From Dickeya dianthicola NCPPB 453 (GTDB lineage Bacteria > Pseudomonadota > Gammaproteobacteria > Enterobacterales > Enterobacteriaceae): a stretch of DNA of 64,000 nt. The position numbers and the translations under genes are program-made. Under the pieces are notes generated by a model that saw only the letters and a list, made by a program, of their open reading frames with translations, was not told where the DNA came from and ran no database searches. Location of the stretch: positions 4,130,052 to 4,194,051 of the forward strand of contig NZ_CM001841.1 of assembly GCF_000365305.1 (NCBI RefSeq), read 5' to 3'. Shown piece after piece: positions 10,805 through 35,250 of the stretch. Each line of letters opens with the position of its first letter. Position 1 is the stretch's first letter.

Positions 10805-11794
10805 TTACTCATCAGCAATGCTTGCCGGCGGCCAGTTTTCCAGGCGCATGCCCAGAGACAAACCACGAGAAGCCAGCACGTCTTTAATCTCAGTAAGAGA
10901 TTTTTTACCCAGGTTAGGCGTTTTAAGCAGTTCAACCTCGGTACGCTGTACCAGATCACCGATGTAGTGGATAGCTTCTGCCTTAAGGCAGTTAGCAGAG
11001 CGGACAGTCAATTCAAGATCGTCAACAGGGCGCAGCAGGATCGGATCGAATTCTGGTTTCTCTTCTTTCACTTCCGGCTGACGTACATCACGTAAGTCAA
11101 CGAAAGCTTCCAATTGTTCAGCCAGAATGGTCGCCGCACGGCGGATCGCCTCTTCAGGATCGATCGTACCATTGGTTTCCATCTCGATAACCAGCTTGTC
11201 CAGGTCGGTACGCTGTTCAACACGAGCAGCTTCAACATTGTAAGCGATACGCTCAACAGGGCTGTAGCAAGCATCGACTAACAGGCGACCGATCGGGCGC
11301 TCATCTTCTTCCGTATGAATACGGGCAGACGCCGGCACATAACCACGACCACGCTGAACTTTGATACGCATATTGATAGATGCGTTCTCATCGGTCAGGT
11401 GGCAGATCACATGCTGTGGCTTGACGATTTCGACATCACCGTCGTGGGTGATGTCGGCTGCAGTCACAGGGCCAATGCCAGATTTATTCAGGGTAAGAAT
11501 AACTTCATCTTTGCCTTGAACTCTCACCGCCAGCCCTTTCAGGTTGAGCAGGATTTCCAGGATATCTTCCTGTACGCCTTCTTTGGTGCTGTACTCGTGC
11601 AGTACACCATCAATCTCAACCTCGGTCACCGCGCAACCAGGCATGGATGAAAGCAGAATACGGCGCAGTGCGTTACCAAGAGTATGGCCGAAGCCCCGCT
11701 CTAACGGCTCAAGGGTCACCTTGGCGTGCGTCGAACTGACTTGCTCGATATCTACCAGGCGCGGTTTTAGAAACTCTGTCACAGAACCCTGCAT
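10805..11794 (-). CDS. rpoA: RNA polymerase alpha subunit
   Basis: Assembles RNA polymerase through its N-terminal domain (1-235) and contacts UP elements and activators such as CRP through its C-terminal domain (about 250-329). Its 329 aa equal the E. coli length; the C-terminal [25 protein letters not shown] helix-hairpin-helix region is intact. Fourth gene of the alpha operon, so polymerase and ribosome synthesis are co-transcribed. Confidence 0.98.
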
Positions 11795-11819
11795 TGTGTC
11801 CTCTCTTTGGTACTAAGCT

Positions 11820-12458
<639 letters not shown>

Positions 12459-12470
12459 CTAAAAGCAGCG

Positions 12471-12863
<393 letters not shown>

Positions 12864-12876
12864 TCAATCACCCCGA

Positions 12877-13300
<424 letters not shown>

Positions 13301-13326
13301 ATATTGCAGTTACATACAAAAGATTG

Positions 13327-13345
13327 GCTGGCTAATCTAGCCAGC
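13327..13345 (-). terminator. Hairpin after rpmJ, end of the spc operon
   Basis: GCTGGCTA and TAGCCAGC form an 8-bp perfect stem with a 3-nt loop, followed on the minus strand by AATCTTTTG. It lies about 36 nt beyond the rpmJ stop and overlaps the -10 element of the alpha promoter, so termination of spc and initiation of alpha are stacked in the same DNA. Confidence 0.65.
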
Positions 13346-13362
13346 TCAATCCAACTTTGCAA
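13334..13362 (-). promoter_or_regulatory. Alpha operon promoter
   Basis: TTGCAA (13357-13362), a 17-bp spacer and TAGATT (13334-13339) on the minus strand, about 100 bp before the rpsM GTG. The same -35 and -10 hexamers occur in the E. coli alpha promoter as I remember it. Confidence 0.75.
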
Positions 13363-13380
13363 GAAAAATATGCGAGATAA

Positions 13381-13521
<141 letters not shown>

Positions 13522-13531
13522 CTAAACCCAA

Positions 13532-14863
13532 TTAGCGGTTATAGCCTTTCAGGTTTGCCTTCTTCAATGCAGACTCGTACTGGCTTGACATCAGCAAAGT
13601 TTGCACTTGAGCCATAAAGTCCATGATCACAACAACAACGATCAATAATGACGTACCACCGAAGTAGAACGGCACTTTCATTGCGTCACGCATGAACTCC
13701 GGGATGAGGCAGATAAAAGTAATGTACATCGCACCGACCAAAGTCAAACGGGTCATCACTTTATCAATATACTTCGCCGTTTGCTCTCCCGGACGAATTC
13801 CTGGCACGAATGCACCGGACTTCTTCAGGTTATCTGCTGTTTCACGCGGGTTGAACACCAACGCAGTATAGAAGAAACAGAAGAAGATGATTGCAGATGC
13901 ATAGAGTAGCACATAAAGCGGTTGCCCAGGCTGCAGATACAACGAAATAGTTGTCAACCAGTTCCAACCGGTACCGCCCCCAAACCAAGATGCAATAGTT
14001 GCAGGGAACAGGATAATACTGGAAGCAAAGATAGCTGGGATAACCCCTGCCATATTCACTTTCAGCGGTAAATGCGTACTCTGTGCTGCGTATACGCGAC
14101 GTCCTTGTTGACGTTTAGCGTAGTTAACAACGATACGACGTTGACCACGCTCAATAAACACCACAAAAAACGTTACTGCGAATACCAACACTGCAACCAA
14201 CAGCAACAGAAGGAAGTGCAGATCGCCTTGCCGCGCTTGCTCGATAGTATGGCCAATGGCCGGCGGTAATCCCGCAACAATACCGGCAAAGATTATAATC
14301 GAGATACCGTTGCCGATACCTCGTTCAGTAATCTGCTCGCCCAGCCACATCAGGAACATCGTCCCGGTAACCAGACTGACAACAGCGGTGAAATAAAACG
14401 CAAAGCCCGGATTAATCACCAGATCTTGCATTCCAGGCATATTCGGTAAACCGGTAGCAATACCAATTGACTGAAATATTCCCAACACCAAGGTACCGTA
14501 ACGGGTGTACTGACTGATTTTACGTCGGCCAGCCTCCCCTTCCTTCTTAATTTCCGCCAAAGCCGGGTGAACCACCGTCAACAACTGGATGATGATGGAC
14601 GCCGAGATGTACGGCATAATCCCCAAAGCGAAAATCGAAGCACGGCTAAGAGCACCACCAGAAAACATATTAAACATTTCAATGATGGTGCCACGCTGTT
14701 GTTCGAGCAATTTGGCAAGCACAGTGGCATCAATACCAGGGATCGGAATAAAAGAGCCAATACGGAAAACAATCAACGCACCGATAACAAACAACAGTCT
14801 GCGTTTCAGTTCGCCAACTCCGCCTTTAGCACTTTGAAAATCTAATCCTGGTTGTTTAGCCAT
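13532..14863 (-). CDS. secY: SecY, protein-conducting channel of the Sec translocon
   Basis: Ten-helix inner-membrane channel that, with SecE and SecG, translocates and inserts proteins. The 443-aa protein shows the cytoplasmic start [20 protein letters not shown], the plug and lateral-gate region of TM2 (about 60-95) and the conserved cytoplasmic loop before TM9 with [10 protein letters not shown]. Length equals E. coli SecY. Penultimate gene of the spc operon. Confidence 0.98.
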   Translation of the reverse strand: MAKQPGLDFQSAKGGVGELKRRLLFVIGALIVFRIGSFIPIPGIDATVLAKLLEQQRGTIIEMFNMFSGGALSRASIFALGIMPYISASIIIQLLTVVHPALAEIKKEGEAGRRKISQYTRYGTLVLGIFQSIGIATGLPNMPGMQDLVINPGFAFYFTAVVSLVTGTMFLMWLGEQITERGIGNGISIIIFAGIVAGLPPAIGHTIEQARQGDLHFLLLLLVAVLVFAVTFFVVFIERGQRRIVVNYAKRQQGRRVYAAQSTHLPLKVNMAGVIPAIFASSIILFPATIASWFGGGTGWNWLTTISLYLQPGQPLYVLLYASAIIFFCFFYTALVFNPRETADNLKKSGAFVPGIRPGEQTAKYIDKVMTRLTLVGAMYITFICLIPEFMRDAMKVPFYFGGTSLLIVVVVIMDFMAQVQTLLMSSQYESALKKANLKGYNR

Positions 14864-14870
14864 CTGCTAC

Positions 14871-15305
14871 TTATTCCTCAATTTTGCCGCCAGCAGCTTC
14901 GATAGCAGCACGAGCGCCTTTGGTGACGCGCAGACCACGAATCGTTACCGGACGTGCAACTTCGCCAGACAGAATCACTTTCGCGAATTCAATCTGAACG
15001 CCGATGACGTTAGCAGCTTTCAGCGTATTCAGATCAACAACGTCGCCTTCCACGCGAGCCAGGTCAGACAGACGAATTTCCGCTGTTACCATAGCTTTGC
15101 GGGAAGTGAAGCCGAACTTCGGCAAACGACGGTACAAAGGCATCTGACCGCCTTCGAAGCCACGACGTACACCACCGCCAGAACGAGAGTTCTGACCTTT
15201 GACGCCGCGACCACCAGTCTTACCGAGGCCGGAACCGATACCGCGACCTACGCGCTTCGGCGCGTGTTTGGCGCCTTCGGCCGGAGACAGAGTATTCAAA
15301 CGCAT
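14871..15305 (-). CDS. rplO: 50S ribosomal protein L15
   Basis: Large-subunit assembly protein. 144 aa with the glycine- and arginine-rich N-terminal extension ([20 protein letters not shown]) that threads into 23S rRNA, followed by the globular L15 fold. 3 bp separate it from rpmD and 7 bp from secY. Confidence 0.98.
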   Translation of the reverse strand: MRLNTLSPAEGAKHAPKRVGRGIGSGLGKTGGRGVKGQNSRSGGGVRRGFEGGQMPLYRRLPKFGFTSRKAMVTAEIRLSDLARVEGDVVDLNTLKAANVIGVQIEFAKVILSGEVARPVTIRGLRVTKGARAAIEAAGGKIEE

Positions 15306-15308
15306 CTG

Positions 15309-16004
<696 letters not shown>

Positions 16005-16009
16005 CTACC

Positions 16010-16372
<363 letters not shown>

Positions 16373-16906
16373 TTACTTCTTCTTAGCCTCTTTGGTACGC
16401 ACGACTTCATCGGCGTAACGGACACCTTTACCTTTGTAAGGCTCAGGACGACGGTAAGCGCGCAGGTCAGCCGCTACCTGACCGATCAGCTGTTTATCAG
16501 CACCTTTCAGTACGATTTCAGTCTGAGACGGACATTCAGCAGTAATGCCTGCTGGCAGTTCGTGATCGATTGGGTGAGAGAAGCCCAAGGCCAGATTCAC
16601 CACATTACCTTTCACGGCTGCACGATAACCTACACCTACCAATTGCAGCTTTTTGGTGAAGCCTTCGGTAACACCGATAACCATACTGTTCAGCAGAGCG
16701 CGGGTAGTCCCGGCCTGAGCCCAGCCATCGGCAAAACCTTCACGCGGAGCGAAAGTCAGCACGTTATCAGCTTGTTTAACTTCGACAGCGGCATTGACCT
16801 TACGAACCAATTCGCCGTTTTTACCCTTGATCGAAACATCCTGACCGTTGAGTTTTACCTCTACGCCGGCAGGAATGACGACGGGTGCTTTTGCAACACG
16901 AGACAT
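16373..16906 (-). CDS. rplF: 50S ribosomal protein L6
   Basis: Large-subunit protein near the factor-binding site. 177 aa made of two copies of the L6 fold; the C-terminal [19 protein letters not shown] signature is intact. Located between rpsH and rplR. Confidence 0.98.
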   Translation of the reverse strand: MSRVAKAPVVIPAGVEVKLNGQDVSIKGKNGELVRKVNAAVEVKQADNVLTFAPREGFADGWAQAGTTRALLNSMVIGVTEGFTKKLQLVGVGYRAAVKGNVVNLALGFSHPIDHELPAGITAECPSQTEIVLKGADKQLIGQVAADLRAYRRPEPYKGKGVRYADEVVRTKEAKKK

Positions 16907-16919
16907 TCTTCCCTCCCGA

Positions 16920-17318
<399 letters not shown>

Positions 17319-17345
17319 TTACTCCCGTGATTCAATTGGTGACAA

Positions 17346-18927
<1,582 letters not shown>

Positions 18928-18992
18928 CTAATGTCAACTACTACTTTTCGAACCCTTGCGGGTCATTAATACCCCATAATTGAGGGCGCAGT

Positions 18993-18998
18993 ATTATA
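18993..18998 (-). promoter_or_regulatory. spc operon promoter (-10 element)
   Basis: TATAAT on the minus strand within GTGTTATAATAC, followed by a GC-rich discriminator. A -35 element is poorly defined (TACCCA at 17 bp), as I recall for E. coli. It lies between the S10 terminator and rplN, so spc can be transcribed independently of S10. Confidence 0.7.
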
Positions 18999-19020
18999 AC
19001 ACCACTTCTCGGTCATGGGT

Positions 19021-19056
19021 AGAAAAAATAAACGGCCCTTTGCAGAGCCGTTTATT
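19021..19056 (-). terminator. Terminator at the end of the S10 operon
   Basis: AATAAACGGC and GCCGTTTATT form a 10-bp perfect stem with a 10-nt loop, followed on the minus strand by a T-run. It begins 24 nt after the rpsQ stop and separates S10 from spc. Confidence 0.88.
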
Positions 19057-19079
19057 ATCAAGAGAAGTGCAACACTGTA

Positions 19080-21008
<1,929 letters not shown>

Positions 21009-21013
21009 CTACC

Positions 21014-21295
<282 letters not shown>

Positions 21296-21308
21296 TTATC
21301 CTCTAAAA

Positions 21309-23705
<2,397 letters not shown>

Positions 23706-23725
23706 TCAATCGCTCAATGACCTGA

Positions 23726-24212
<487 letters not shown>

Positions 24213-24216
24213 GCGC

Positions 24217-24244
24217 ATTATACGCAAATTTGCTCAGGAAGCAA
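24217..24244 (-). promoter_or_regulatory. S10 operon promoter
   Basis: TTGCTT (24239-24244), 16-bp spacer and TATAAT (24217-24222) on the minus strand, followed by the GC-rich GCGCGGGCCC typical of stringently controlled promoters. Confidence 0.8.
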
Positions 24245-24325
24245 TCGAAAGTTCGAAGTGATGTTTTATTCGCCAGCGGCAGACTGGGCAACAATCGTAT
24301 CGCAACGAATATCGGGTGGGGGAAA

Positions 24326-24799
24326 TCACTCTTCTTTCAATTGCGTTTGCAGGTAGTTTTGAATACCCAGGCGTGTAATCAGTTCCAGTTCAGTTTCCAA
24401 CCAGTCAATATGCTCTTCTTCATCAGCGAGCACATCAACCATCAGATCGCGACTGACATAATCCCTCACCGAGTCTGCATAGGCGACAGCCTCGCGTAAA
24501 TCCCTTGCACCTTCAAGTTCCAGCGCCAAGTCTGAACGCAGCATCTCCTCAACATCTTCGCCGATATTGAGTTTGCCAAGATCCTGCAGATTAGGGATAC
24601 CTTCCAGAAATAGGATACGTTCGATATAACGATCTGCGTGTTTCATTTCGTCAATCGACTCATGATACTCATGGTCGTTAAGACGTTTGAGCCCCCAGTT
24701 TTTGAACATGCGGGCATGAAGAAAATACTGGTTGATTGCAACCAGTTCGTTACCCAACAGTTTGTTCAGGTGTGTAATGACATTCTTATCGCCTTTCAT
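24326..24799 (-). CDS. bfr: Bacterioferritin
   Basis: 24-mer haem-containing ferritin that oxidises and stores iron. The 157-aa protein keeps the diiron ligands E18, E51, H54, E94 region and E127/H130 region, and M52, the axial ligand of the intersubunit haem. ATG 24799 gives the conserved [19 protein letters not shown] start, 19 codons inside the longest frame. Partner gene bfd lies 74 bp upstream on the same strand. Confidence 0.95.
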   Translation of the reverse strand: MKGDKNVITHLNKLLGNELVAINQYFLHARMFKNWGLKRLNDHEYHESIDEMKHADRYIERILFLEGIPNLQDLGKLNIGEDVEEMLRSDLALELEGARDLREAVAYADSVRDYVSRDLMVDVLADEEEHIDWLETELELITRLGIQNYLQTQLKEE

Positions 24800-24873
24800 G
24801 ACTCTGCTCCTCCGCTCCAGTACTAAAAAGTGTAGAAGCGGCCAACACAGAGTCAAAAGAATGCCCTTATCAC

Positions 24874-25068
24874 TTAGGCGACTTTATACAATTCCGCATT
24901 TTTTGCTGTTTCTTCTTCCAGGATAAGCCTGGCCTGACAAATGCATTTACCACACTCCGTCCCAACCGGTACAAATTGCTTCAATTGCTTCAGCGACTGG
25001 GGCTGATGCTGACGAACGACTTGTCGAATGACTTTATCGGAAATGGCATTGCACAAACAGACATACAT
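24874..25068 (-). CDS. bfd: Bacterioferritin-associated ferredoxin
   Basis: Small [2Fe-2S] protein that binds bacterioferritin and passes electrons to mobilise its iron. The 64-aa protein has the ligands C4, C6, C39 and C42 in CLC and CGKC. ATG 25068 matches the start of the E. coli protein; an ATG five codons upstream (25083) is also possible. Probably iron-repressed with bfr, though no clear Fur box was identified. Confidence 0.92.
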   Translation of the reverse strand: MYVCLCNAISDKVIRQVVRQHQPQSLKQLKQFVPVGTECGKCICQARLILEEETAKNAELYKVA

Positions 25069-25148
25069 ATGCGGATAACTCATTTTTTAACCAATTACAC
25101 GCATTGTAAATAAGAATGGTTTTTATTTCAATTCTTCTCTGGGAGAAT

Positions 25149-25177
25149 AAAAAAAGGGCACCGAAGTACCCTTTTTT
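25149..25177 (-). terminator. Terminator of the str operon after tufA
   Basis: An A-run followed by GGG-C-AC, a GAA-containing loop and GT-A-CCC with a T6 run. On the minus strand it lies about 20 nt after the tufA stop. It is symmetric and may serve both strands. Confidence 0.88.
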
Positions 25178-25195
25178 CATTTTAGCTATCGGCAA

Positions 25196-26395
<1,200 letters not shown>

Positions 26396-26448
26396 TCAAA
26401 TGCTCTCCCCTGATGGAAAGAGCACGGGATCAATGTGTTAAACTCGAA

Positions 26449-28572
<2,124 letters not shown>

Positions 28573-28653
28573 CTATTCCTAGGGCGTTCAAAGTAGTAAC
28601 CCAAGCGGGTCAGCCGTTGAGCGCCCGCCAGGGTATTAACGTCTACGCAGGGA

Positions 28654-29595
<942 letters not shown>

Positions 29596-29677
29596 TCAAA
29601 AAGCTCCTGGTTTTTGCTTCGTAAACACGTAATAAATCACCCCATACCGACACATAGGCAAAGTATGAGGACGCAGA

Positions 29678-29706
29678 ATTTTAGGGCTGGCCGGGTAAGG
29701 AGTCAA
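29678..29706 (-). promoter_or_regulatory. str operon promoter
   Basis: TTGACT (29701-29706), a 17-bp GC-rich spacer and TAAAAT (29678-29683) on the minus strand, 83 bp before the rpsL start. Confidence 0.8.
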
Positions 29707-29727
29707 GAAATATACAAAAAGGCGAAA

Positions 29728-30015
29728 TTACCAGGCCAGTTGCCGGGAATGCAGAGCAGTTAATTGCACAAATTGAGTATAGTCAATCAATACAATTGTG
29801 GTGGAAATTTGGTCAAGTAGTCCCCGGGCCGCAACATCCGCTTGCAGGGCATACACCGTCGCGGCGGAAGACAGCAGGCGTTCGCCATCGGGCGCACCGG
29901 CCAGCGCGGCGATCACGCCGTCCTGCAGCAGCAGAATGGCGTCGCCTTCGCCGACGTTGCGCAGCAGCGCATCCAGGTCGGTACGGTAAGGTGAATGAGC
30001 CAGAGTATGCAGCAT
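29728..30015 (-). CDS. tusB: tRNA 2-thiouridine relay subunit TusB
   Basis: Part of the TusBCD heterohexamer that relays sulfur from TusA to TusE and MnmA for s2U34 synthesis in tRNAs for Lys, Glu and Gln. 95 aa in the DsrH-like fold; starts MLHTLAHSPYRTDLDALLRN and ends HSRQLAW. ATG 30015 gives the same length as E. coli TusB. Last of the tusDCB genes. Confidence 0.93.
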   Translation of the reverse strand: MLHTLAHSPYRTDLDALLRNVGEGDAILLLQDGVIAALAGAPDGERLLSSAATVYALQADVAARGLLDQISTTIVLIDYTQFVQLTALHSRQLAW

Positions 30016-30026
30016 GAGGTCACCGG

Positions 30027-30386
30027 TCAAAAGGTCAGGACAGTATCGTAAGTATTCAGCGTAGCGCGTAGCGCATCAGCCGCCAGCGGCTCCACATCCA
30101 GCACCCAGCGGGTTTGCGACGGCAGCCCACGCTGGCGCAGCGACGCCTCGCAGACATAACAGCGTTCAATGTCATACAGCGGCAGCACCCCGAAAGTCGC
30201 AATATAATCGCGCATCAGGATCAGGTCCGGCCGCTGGTTTGGGAGAAGCTGGAACACGCCGTCAGCGATAAAGAAAACCCCGATATCCTCGGTCAGCGCC
30301 GACATCGCCAGCAAGGCGTCCAGCCCTTCCCGACCGACAGCCGAGCCATGAGGCGCCTGGGTAAATACGAAAGCAACGCGCTTCAT
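30027..30386 (-). CDS. tusC: tRNA 2-thiouridine relay subunit TusC
   Basis: DsrF-like subunit of TusBCD, 119 aa, with [20 protein letters not shown] at the start. The open frame extends upstream through tusD in a second frame, but ATG 30386 gives the family length. 17 bp after tusD and 11 bp before tusB. Confidence 0.93.
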   Translation of the reverse strand: MKRVAFVFTQAPHGSAVGREGLDALLAMSALTEDIGVFFIADGVFQLLPNQRPDLILMRDYIATFGVLPLYDIERCYVCEASLRQRGLPSQTRWVLDVEPLAADALRATLNTYDTVLTF

Positions 30387-30403
30387 CTTATTTTTCCCCG
30401 CGG

Positions 30404-30793
30404 CTAAAACTGAACGACGCGATCGCAGCGCAATACCGACTGCGACAGTTCGCCTAATCCGCTCAGGGTAAACCCCGGCTGGAGATTCATCCCCGCCAAC
30501 TGTAATTGTTCCGCCTGCGGCGCGTCGGTCACGCCGCGCCGCAGCGCCGCCGCCACGCACACATTGAGCGCCACCTGATGGGTCTGCGCCAATTGCTGCC
30601 AGGCCCGGACCAAATCAAACTCGTCGCTGGCCGGCGCGGTAAGCTGGTTGGCGTTCAGCACCCCTTCGCGGTAGAAGAAAACGCTCTGCAGCCGATACGC
30701 TTGCGCCAGCAAAGCCTGCGCGAACTGAAACGCGCTGCTGGCCTGCTGCGTGCCATAGGCGGGCCCGGTCACCAGCAGGCAGTAACGTAGCAT
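30404..30793 (-). CDS. tusD: tRNA 2-thiouridine relay subunit TusD
   Basis: DsrE-like subunit carrying the persulfide. 129 aa with the active cysteine C79 in [12 protein letters not shown], equivalent to C78 of E. coli TusD. Starts at the stop of yheO (1-nt overlap), so the yheO-tusDCB genes are one unit. Confidence 0.95.
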   Translation of the reverse strand: MLRYCLLVTGPAYGTQQASSAFQFAQALLAQAYRLQSVFFYREGVLNANQLTAPASDEFDLVRAWQQLAQTHQVALNVCVAAALRRGVTDAPQAEQLQLAGMNLQPGFTLSGLGELSQSVLRCDRVVQF

Positions 30794-31515
30794 TAACGAT
30801 CGTGCCCGCTGAAGTCGCCGCTCTTGAACTGGCGGATATAGAGGTAGACGGTGTGCTTGGAAATATTCAGCCGGTCGGCCACCTGATTGATGGCGTCCTT
30901 GATATCAAAGATACCTTTCTCATAGAGGTTGAGCACAATCTGGCGGTTCTTGGCATTGTTGGAGACGTTGCGATCGGCGTTCACTTCTTCGATGGTGAAC
31001 TCCAGCGTCTGCGCCACCAGCTCATCCACCGAAGACGCAAAGTTGACGGAGGATGCCACTTCCTTGATTTCAGGCGGCATGAAGGTTTGCATGATCTGCG
31101 AGAAGGGAACGTCGAGATTCATATTGATGCACAAAAGCCCGATCACGCGCTGTTCGCGATTGCGGATAGCGATGGTTACCGACTTCATCAATACGCCGCT
31201 TTTGGCGCGGGTGAAATACGCTCTGGACACGCTGCTGTCTTCGCCTGCCATATCGTGCAACATGCGCAACGCCAGATCGGTGATGGGTGAGCCGATTTTA
31301 CGTCCGGTGTGTTCGCCATTGGCGATACGAACCGCCGAGCATTTCAGGTCGTCCAGCGAGTGCAGCACAATCTCGCAATGATCGCCGATCAGCATCGCCA
31401 GACCGTCAACCACTGCTTCATACGATTTCAGGATTTCATAATCCATCTGCGTGAACGGACGCTGGTCCAGCAAATCAAGGTCATTGGATTCGCCAGTAAC
31501 AAGCGAAGTAGACAT
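30793..31515 (-). CDS. yheO: YheO, PAS and helix-turn-helix regulator
   Basis: 240-aa predicted transcription factor with an N-terminal YheO-like PAS domain (about 25-140; [20 protein letters not shown]) and a C-terminal HTH (about 185-232; [20 protein letters not shown]). Nearly identical to E. coli YheO along its whole length; targets are not established. Start at 31515 matches E. coli; a further in-frame ATG lies at 31539. Divergent from eptA. Confidence 0.93.
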   Translation of the reverse strand: MSTSLVTGESNDLDLLDQRPFTQMDYEILKSYEAVVDGLAMLIGDHCEIVLHSLDDLKCSAVRIANGEHTGRKIGSPITDLALRMLHDMAGEDSSVSRAYFTRAKSGVLMKSVTIAIRNREQRVIGLLCINMNLDVPFSQIMQTFMPPEIKEVASSVNFASSVDELVAQTLEFTIEEVNADRNVSNNAKNRQIVLNLYEKGIFDIKDAINQVADRLNISKHTVYLYIRQFKSGDFSGHDR

Positions 31516-31625
31516 GGCAGGCACCACCCTCAACGTCATTTATCATCGTATTGACAGAATTGTCAGTTTATCAAATAACCCTTGTGTCGTCCTTTGTATT
31601 TCGAGACCGGCTGGATGTTTTCCTT

Positions 31626-31642
31626 CTTAAGGTTGAGTTAAT
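31626..31642 (+). promoter_or_regulatory. PmrA box upstream of eptA
   Basis: CTTAAG-GTTGA-GTTAAT matches the PmrA (BasR) operator, two YTTAAK-type half-sites separated by 5 bp. It sits 57 bp before the chosen eptA start and about 8 bp upstream of TCTAGA (31651-31656), a candidate -10. This predicts PmrA-dependent autoregulation of eptA-pmrA-pmrB. Confidence 0.75.
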
Positions 31643-31698
31643 TTATGCAGTCTAGAGTGCGACACATCATATTTTATCGCATGGATGGCTTGCCCCCA

Positions 31699-33342
31699 AT
31701 GTTCAAAATTACTCACCTTTCGCGCCCGATCTGGAGCAGTTTTACTTACAATCTGGTATTCGCCGCGTTCATCACCCTGATACAAAATATCGCCTACTAT
31801 CGTCAGGTATTACACCTGGTCGCGATCGATTCCTGGCAGAATGGGTTATTTCTGGCCACCATGCCCGCCGTCATTTTCGCGGTACTGAATATTCTGTTCA
31901 CCCTGCTGTTCATTTCCTGGTTGCGTCAGGGTGTGGTCGCTCTGCTGCTGCTGGGCGGTGCGGCGGTACAATATTTCATGATCAACTACGGCATCATCAT
32001 TGACCGTACCATGATGCAGAACGTGTTCGAAACCAACATGGCGGAATCAATGGCGCTGGTGACGCCACAGTATCTGCTCTGGTTGACGCTTTTGGGCCTC
32101 GTGCCCGCACTGGGCGCGCTGTGGGTTAAAATCAAACCGACGCCGTTAAGCTGGATTGCGCTTGGCGCCCGCTGCTTCAGCATCCTGATGTCGATTGTCG
32201 CTATTCTGCTGGTCGCTACCTTTTTCTATAAGGATTACGCCTCGCTGATGCGAAATAATAAGGAACTGGTGAAATCGCTGACCCCCAGCAATATTATTTT
32301 CGCCAACATTTCCTATTACCGTCATCACGCGCAAGCCAATTTACCGCTGGTGCAAATTGGGCTGGATGCGCATAAAAAGCCGCTGCCGGGCGGCGATGCC
32401 AAAAAGAATCTGGTGATCCTGGTGGTGGGAGAAACCTCCCGTGCCGAAAACTTTTCGCTCGGCGGCTACGACAAACCCACCAATCCGCGGCTGACCAACG
32501 ATAATGTGGTCTATTTCAGTCAAACGGCGTCCTGCGGCACCTCCACCGGGGTTTCCGTTCCCTGCATGTTCTCCAACATGCCGCGCGCCGGCTATGATGA
32601 ACAACTGGCCTCCCATCAGGAAGGATTGCTGGATGTTCTGCAACACGCTGGCGTCAACGTTAGCTGGCAGGAGAACGACGGCGGCTGCAAAGGCGCCTGC
32701 GATCGCGTGCCGACTCAGGATATCACCGAGCTGAAACTGCCCGGTCAGTGCATTGACGGAGAATGCCATGACGAGGCATTGTTCAACGGCGTCGAAGATT
32801 ACATTAATCAGTTGAACAACGACGGCATCATTGTGCTGCATACGATGGGTAGCCACGGGCCGGCCTATTATCAGCGTTATCCCGACGCTTTTCGAAAATT
32901 CACCCCAACCTGCGATACCAATCAGATCCAGACCTGCTCGCGAGAATCATTAATCAATACTTACGATAATACGATTCTCTACATAGACTATATTGTTGAT
33001 AAGGCAATTAATGTCTTGAAAGGGCATCAGGATAAATTTAACACCGCTTTGGTTTATCTTTCCGACCACGGCGAGTCACTGGGTGAAGATGGGATTTACT
33101 TGCACAGCATGCCGTATGCGGTCGCGCCCACACAACAAACCCATATCCCGATGCTGATGTGGCTTTCCGGCGGCTATCAGCAACAGTTTTCCATCAACGA
33201 CAGTTGCATGCGCAAGCAAGCCGGTCAGCAACGTTTTTCTCAGGACAATCTGTTCCATACCGTTCTGGGCATGTTTAACATTGCGACAAAGGAATATCAG
33301 CCGCCGCTTGATATTCTTCAACCGTGTCGGGGCACTTCATGA
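31699..33342 (+). CDS. eptA: Phosphoethanolamine-lipid A transferase EptA
   Basis: Inner-membrane enzyme that transfers phosphoethanolamine from phosphatidylethanolamine to lipid A phosphates and lowers binding of cationic peptides such as polymyxin. Five N-terminal membrane helices (about 1-180) precede a periplasmic alkaline-phosphatase-like domain with E245 (VVGETSR), nucleophile T281 (SCGTSTGVS), and D456/H457 (LSDHGES), plus paired cysteines. I prefer ATG 31699 (547 aa, the E. coli length); ATGs at 31645 and 31681 are also in frame, but 31645 would lie in the promoter. First gene of an operon with pmrAB, ATGA overlap. Confidence 0.93.
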   Translation: MFKITHLSRPIWSSFTYNLVFAAFITLIQNIAYYRQVLHLVAIDSWQNGLFLATMPAVIFAVLNILFTLLFISWLRQGVVALLLLGGAAVQYFMINYGIIIDRTMMQNVFETNMAESMALVTPQYLLWLTLLGLVPALGALWVKIKPTPLSWIALGARCFSILMSIVAILLVATFFYKDYASLMRNNKELVKSLTPSNIIFANISYYRHHAQANLPLVQIGLDAHKKPLPGGDAKKNLVILVVGETSRAENFSLGGYDKPTNPRLTNDNVVYFSQTASCGTSTGVSVPCMFSNMPRAGYDEQLASHQEGLLDVLQHAGVNVSWQENDGGCKGACDRVPTQDITELKLPGQCIDGECHDEALFNGVEDYINQLNNDGIIVLHTMGSHGPAYYQRYPDAFRKFTPTCDTNQIQTCSRESLINTYDNTILYIDYIVDKAINVLKGHQDKFNTALVYLSDHGESLGEDGIYLHSMPYAVAPTQQTHIPMLMWLSGGYQQQFSINDSCMRKQAGQQRFSQDNLFHTVLGMFNIATKEYQPPLDILQPCRGTS

Positions 33343-34007
33343 AACTTTTGATTGTTGAAGATGATACGTTGTTACAGGAAGGATTATTGCTGGCGATGCG
33401 CAACGAAGGATATGTTTGCGATTGCGCCTCCACCGCCAAAGAAGCGGATGCCCTGATCACCAGCGCCCACTACAGCCTGGTGGTGCTGGACTTGGGGTTG
33501 CCGGATGAAGACGGCCTCACCCTGCTCAATCGCTGGCGCCGAAACCATTACCAGCAACCGGTGTTAATTCTGACCGCCCGCGATACCGTGGACGATCGCG
33601 TTACCGGGCTGGACGTCGGCGCAGACGATTACATGATAAAACCTTTTGCGCTGAGCGAATTTCAGGCGCGGGTCCGCGCCCTGATCCGCCGCCATCAGGG
33701 GTCCAGCGACAGCTGGATCCGAGTAGACAACATCACGCTCGATCTCAACAATCAACAAGTCATGCTGGACGATAAACCGATCGTCCTGACCCCCAAAGAG
33801 TTCGCCATTCTGTCCCGGCTGATCCTCAAAGCGGGTTCACAGGTACACCGCGAAGTGCTGCATCAGGACCTTTACAGCTGGGACGACGACCCCTCATCCA
33901 ATTCGCTGGAAGTGCATATCCACAACCTGCGGCAGAAGATCGGCAAAAACCGGATTAAAACCCTGCGCGGCTTCGGCTATCTGCTGACCAAGGGTGACCA
34001 GACATGA
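33339..34007 (+). CDS. pmrA: Response regulator PmrA (BasR)
   Basis: OmpR-family regulator that activates lipid A modification genes when PmrB senses Fe3+, Al3+ or mild acid. 222 aa: receiver domain with E7, D8, phospho-acceptor D51 and K in IKPFALSEF, then a winged-helix DNA-binding domain (about 125-220) ending [15 protein letters not shown]. Starts on the eptA stop (ATGA) and overlaps pmrB by 4 nt, so all three are translationally coupled. Confidence 0.93.
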   Translation: MKLLIVEDDTLLQEGLLLAMRNEGYVCDCASTAKEADALITSAHYSLVVLDLGLPDEDGLTLLNRWRRNHYQQPVLILTARDTVDDRVTGLDVGADDYMIKPFALSEFQARVRALIRRHQGSSDSWIRVDNITLDLNNQQVMLDDKPIVLTPKEFAILSRLILKAGSQVHREVLHQDLYSWDDDPSSNSLEVHIHNLRQKIGKNRIKTLRGFGYLLTKGDQT

Positions 34008-35101
34008 GACTTTTCCCTCGCCCCTCGCCTCTGGAGAGAACCGCCAGCATCAGAACCCGGCTGATTCTGACGCTGGGGTGCATTTTGCTGGCTTGCCAAT
34101 TGCTCAGTGTTATCTGGCTCTGGCATGAGAGTGAAGAACAGATTCAGTTGCTGGTAGAACAGACACTGACCGAAAAAAATCTCAATCAAGACATTGCGTT
34201 AGAAGTTAATGAAGCGATAGCGTCGCTGAGCATTCCTAGTCTGGTGATGGTGGTAGCTTCGCTGCTCATGTGCGCGCATGCGGTAAACTGGATTACCCGG
34301 CCGCTGATGATACTGCAGGATGAACTGCACAACCGCACGGCAGAAAATCTTGACCCGCTCCAGCAACGTAGCGATGTGACCGAAGTGGCGGCGGTCATCG
34401 CCAGCATGAACCAGTTGTTTACACGTTTTAGCGAATCACTACGCCGCGATCGGCTTTTCGCCTCGAATGTCGCGCATGAGTTGCGTACCCCGCTGGCGGG
34501 CATCCGGCTCAGTCTGGAATTACATGAACAAACGCACCATATCGACTGCCAGCCATTAATCAAGCGCGTCGACCACCTGACCAAAACCATCGAACAGTTG
34601 CTGTTGCTGGCTCGGGTCGGGAATGAACTCGCCGCCGGCCACTACGAGTCAGTGTCGCTGATTGACGATGTGATTGCGCCAAAACAGGAAGAGCTGGAGC
34701 AAATGGCGGCCATCCGTCACCAGCAGCTCGACTGGCAGTCGGACACGCAAGACGGAACCGTACTGGGCAATGTCACGCTGTTGCAATTGCTATTACGCAA
34801 TCTGGTGGAAAACGCCTACCGGTACGGCCCTGAGCACAGCACTATTACCGTCAGGGTGACCCCCCATGCTTGCGGCGGCTGTGAATTGATCGTTGCAGAC
34901 GAGGGACCGGGAATCAACGAATCTCAGGTGGGAGAGTTGACCAGGGCGTTTGTGCGCCTGGACACGCGCTACGGCGGCATCGGGCTCGGGTTGAGCATCG
35001 TGACCCGCATCGTGCAGTTGCACCACGGCGAGTTCTTTCTGGAAAACCGGCGCGATCGTACCGGTACTCAGGCTCGTGTGGTGCTGCGAAGGCATATCTG
35101 A
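34004..35101 (+). CDS. pmrB: Sensor histidine kinase PmrB (BasS)
   Basis: Inner-membrane sensor, 365 aa: TM1 about 18-38, a short periplasmic segment of roughly 35 residues, TM2 about 78-97, HAMP, then the phospho-accepting H158 ([10 protein letters not shown]), N box [11 protein letters not shown] and glycine boxes DEGPGI and GIGLGL. The periplasmic segment contains EVNE (67-70), the ExxE-type ferric-iron motif known from Salmonella PmrB at the matching position. Followed by about 150 bp without a gene. Confidence 0.93.
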   Translation: MRLFPRPSPLERTASIRTRLILTLGCILLACQLLSVIWLWHESEEQIQLLVEQTLTEKNLNQDIALEVNEAIASLSIPSLVMVVASLLMCAHAVNWITRPLMILQDELHNRTAENLDPLQQRSDVTEVAAVIASMNQLFTRFSESLRRDRLFASNVAHELRTPLAGIRLSLELHEQTHHIDCQPLIKRVDHLTKTIEQLLLLARVGNELAAGHYESVSLIDDVIAPKQEELEQMAAIRHQQLDWQSDTQDGTVLGNVTLLQLLLRNLVENAYRYGPEHSTITVRVTPHACGGCELIVADEGPGINESQVGELTRAFVRLDTRYGGIGLGLSIVTRIVQLHHGEFFLENRRDRTGTQARVVLRRHI

Positions 35102-35250
35102 TACTAATCCGCGCCCTACAACAAGCCGCGCCCCACAACACGGCGGGCACGGCCCTGCTTACGCTAAAAAACGCCCGACCCGCGGGTTTCGTTGCGACCA
35201 ACGCCATCCGCGGGCCGGAAGCGGATAACCAGAGTCAACCGCTAGCCGGT

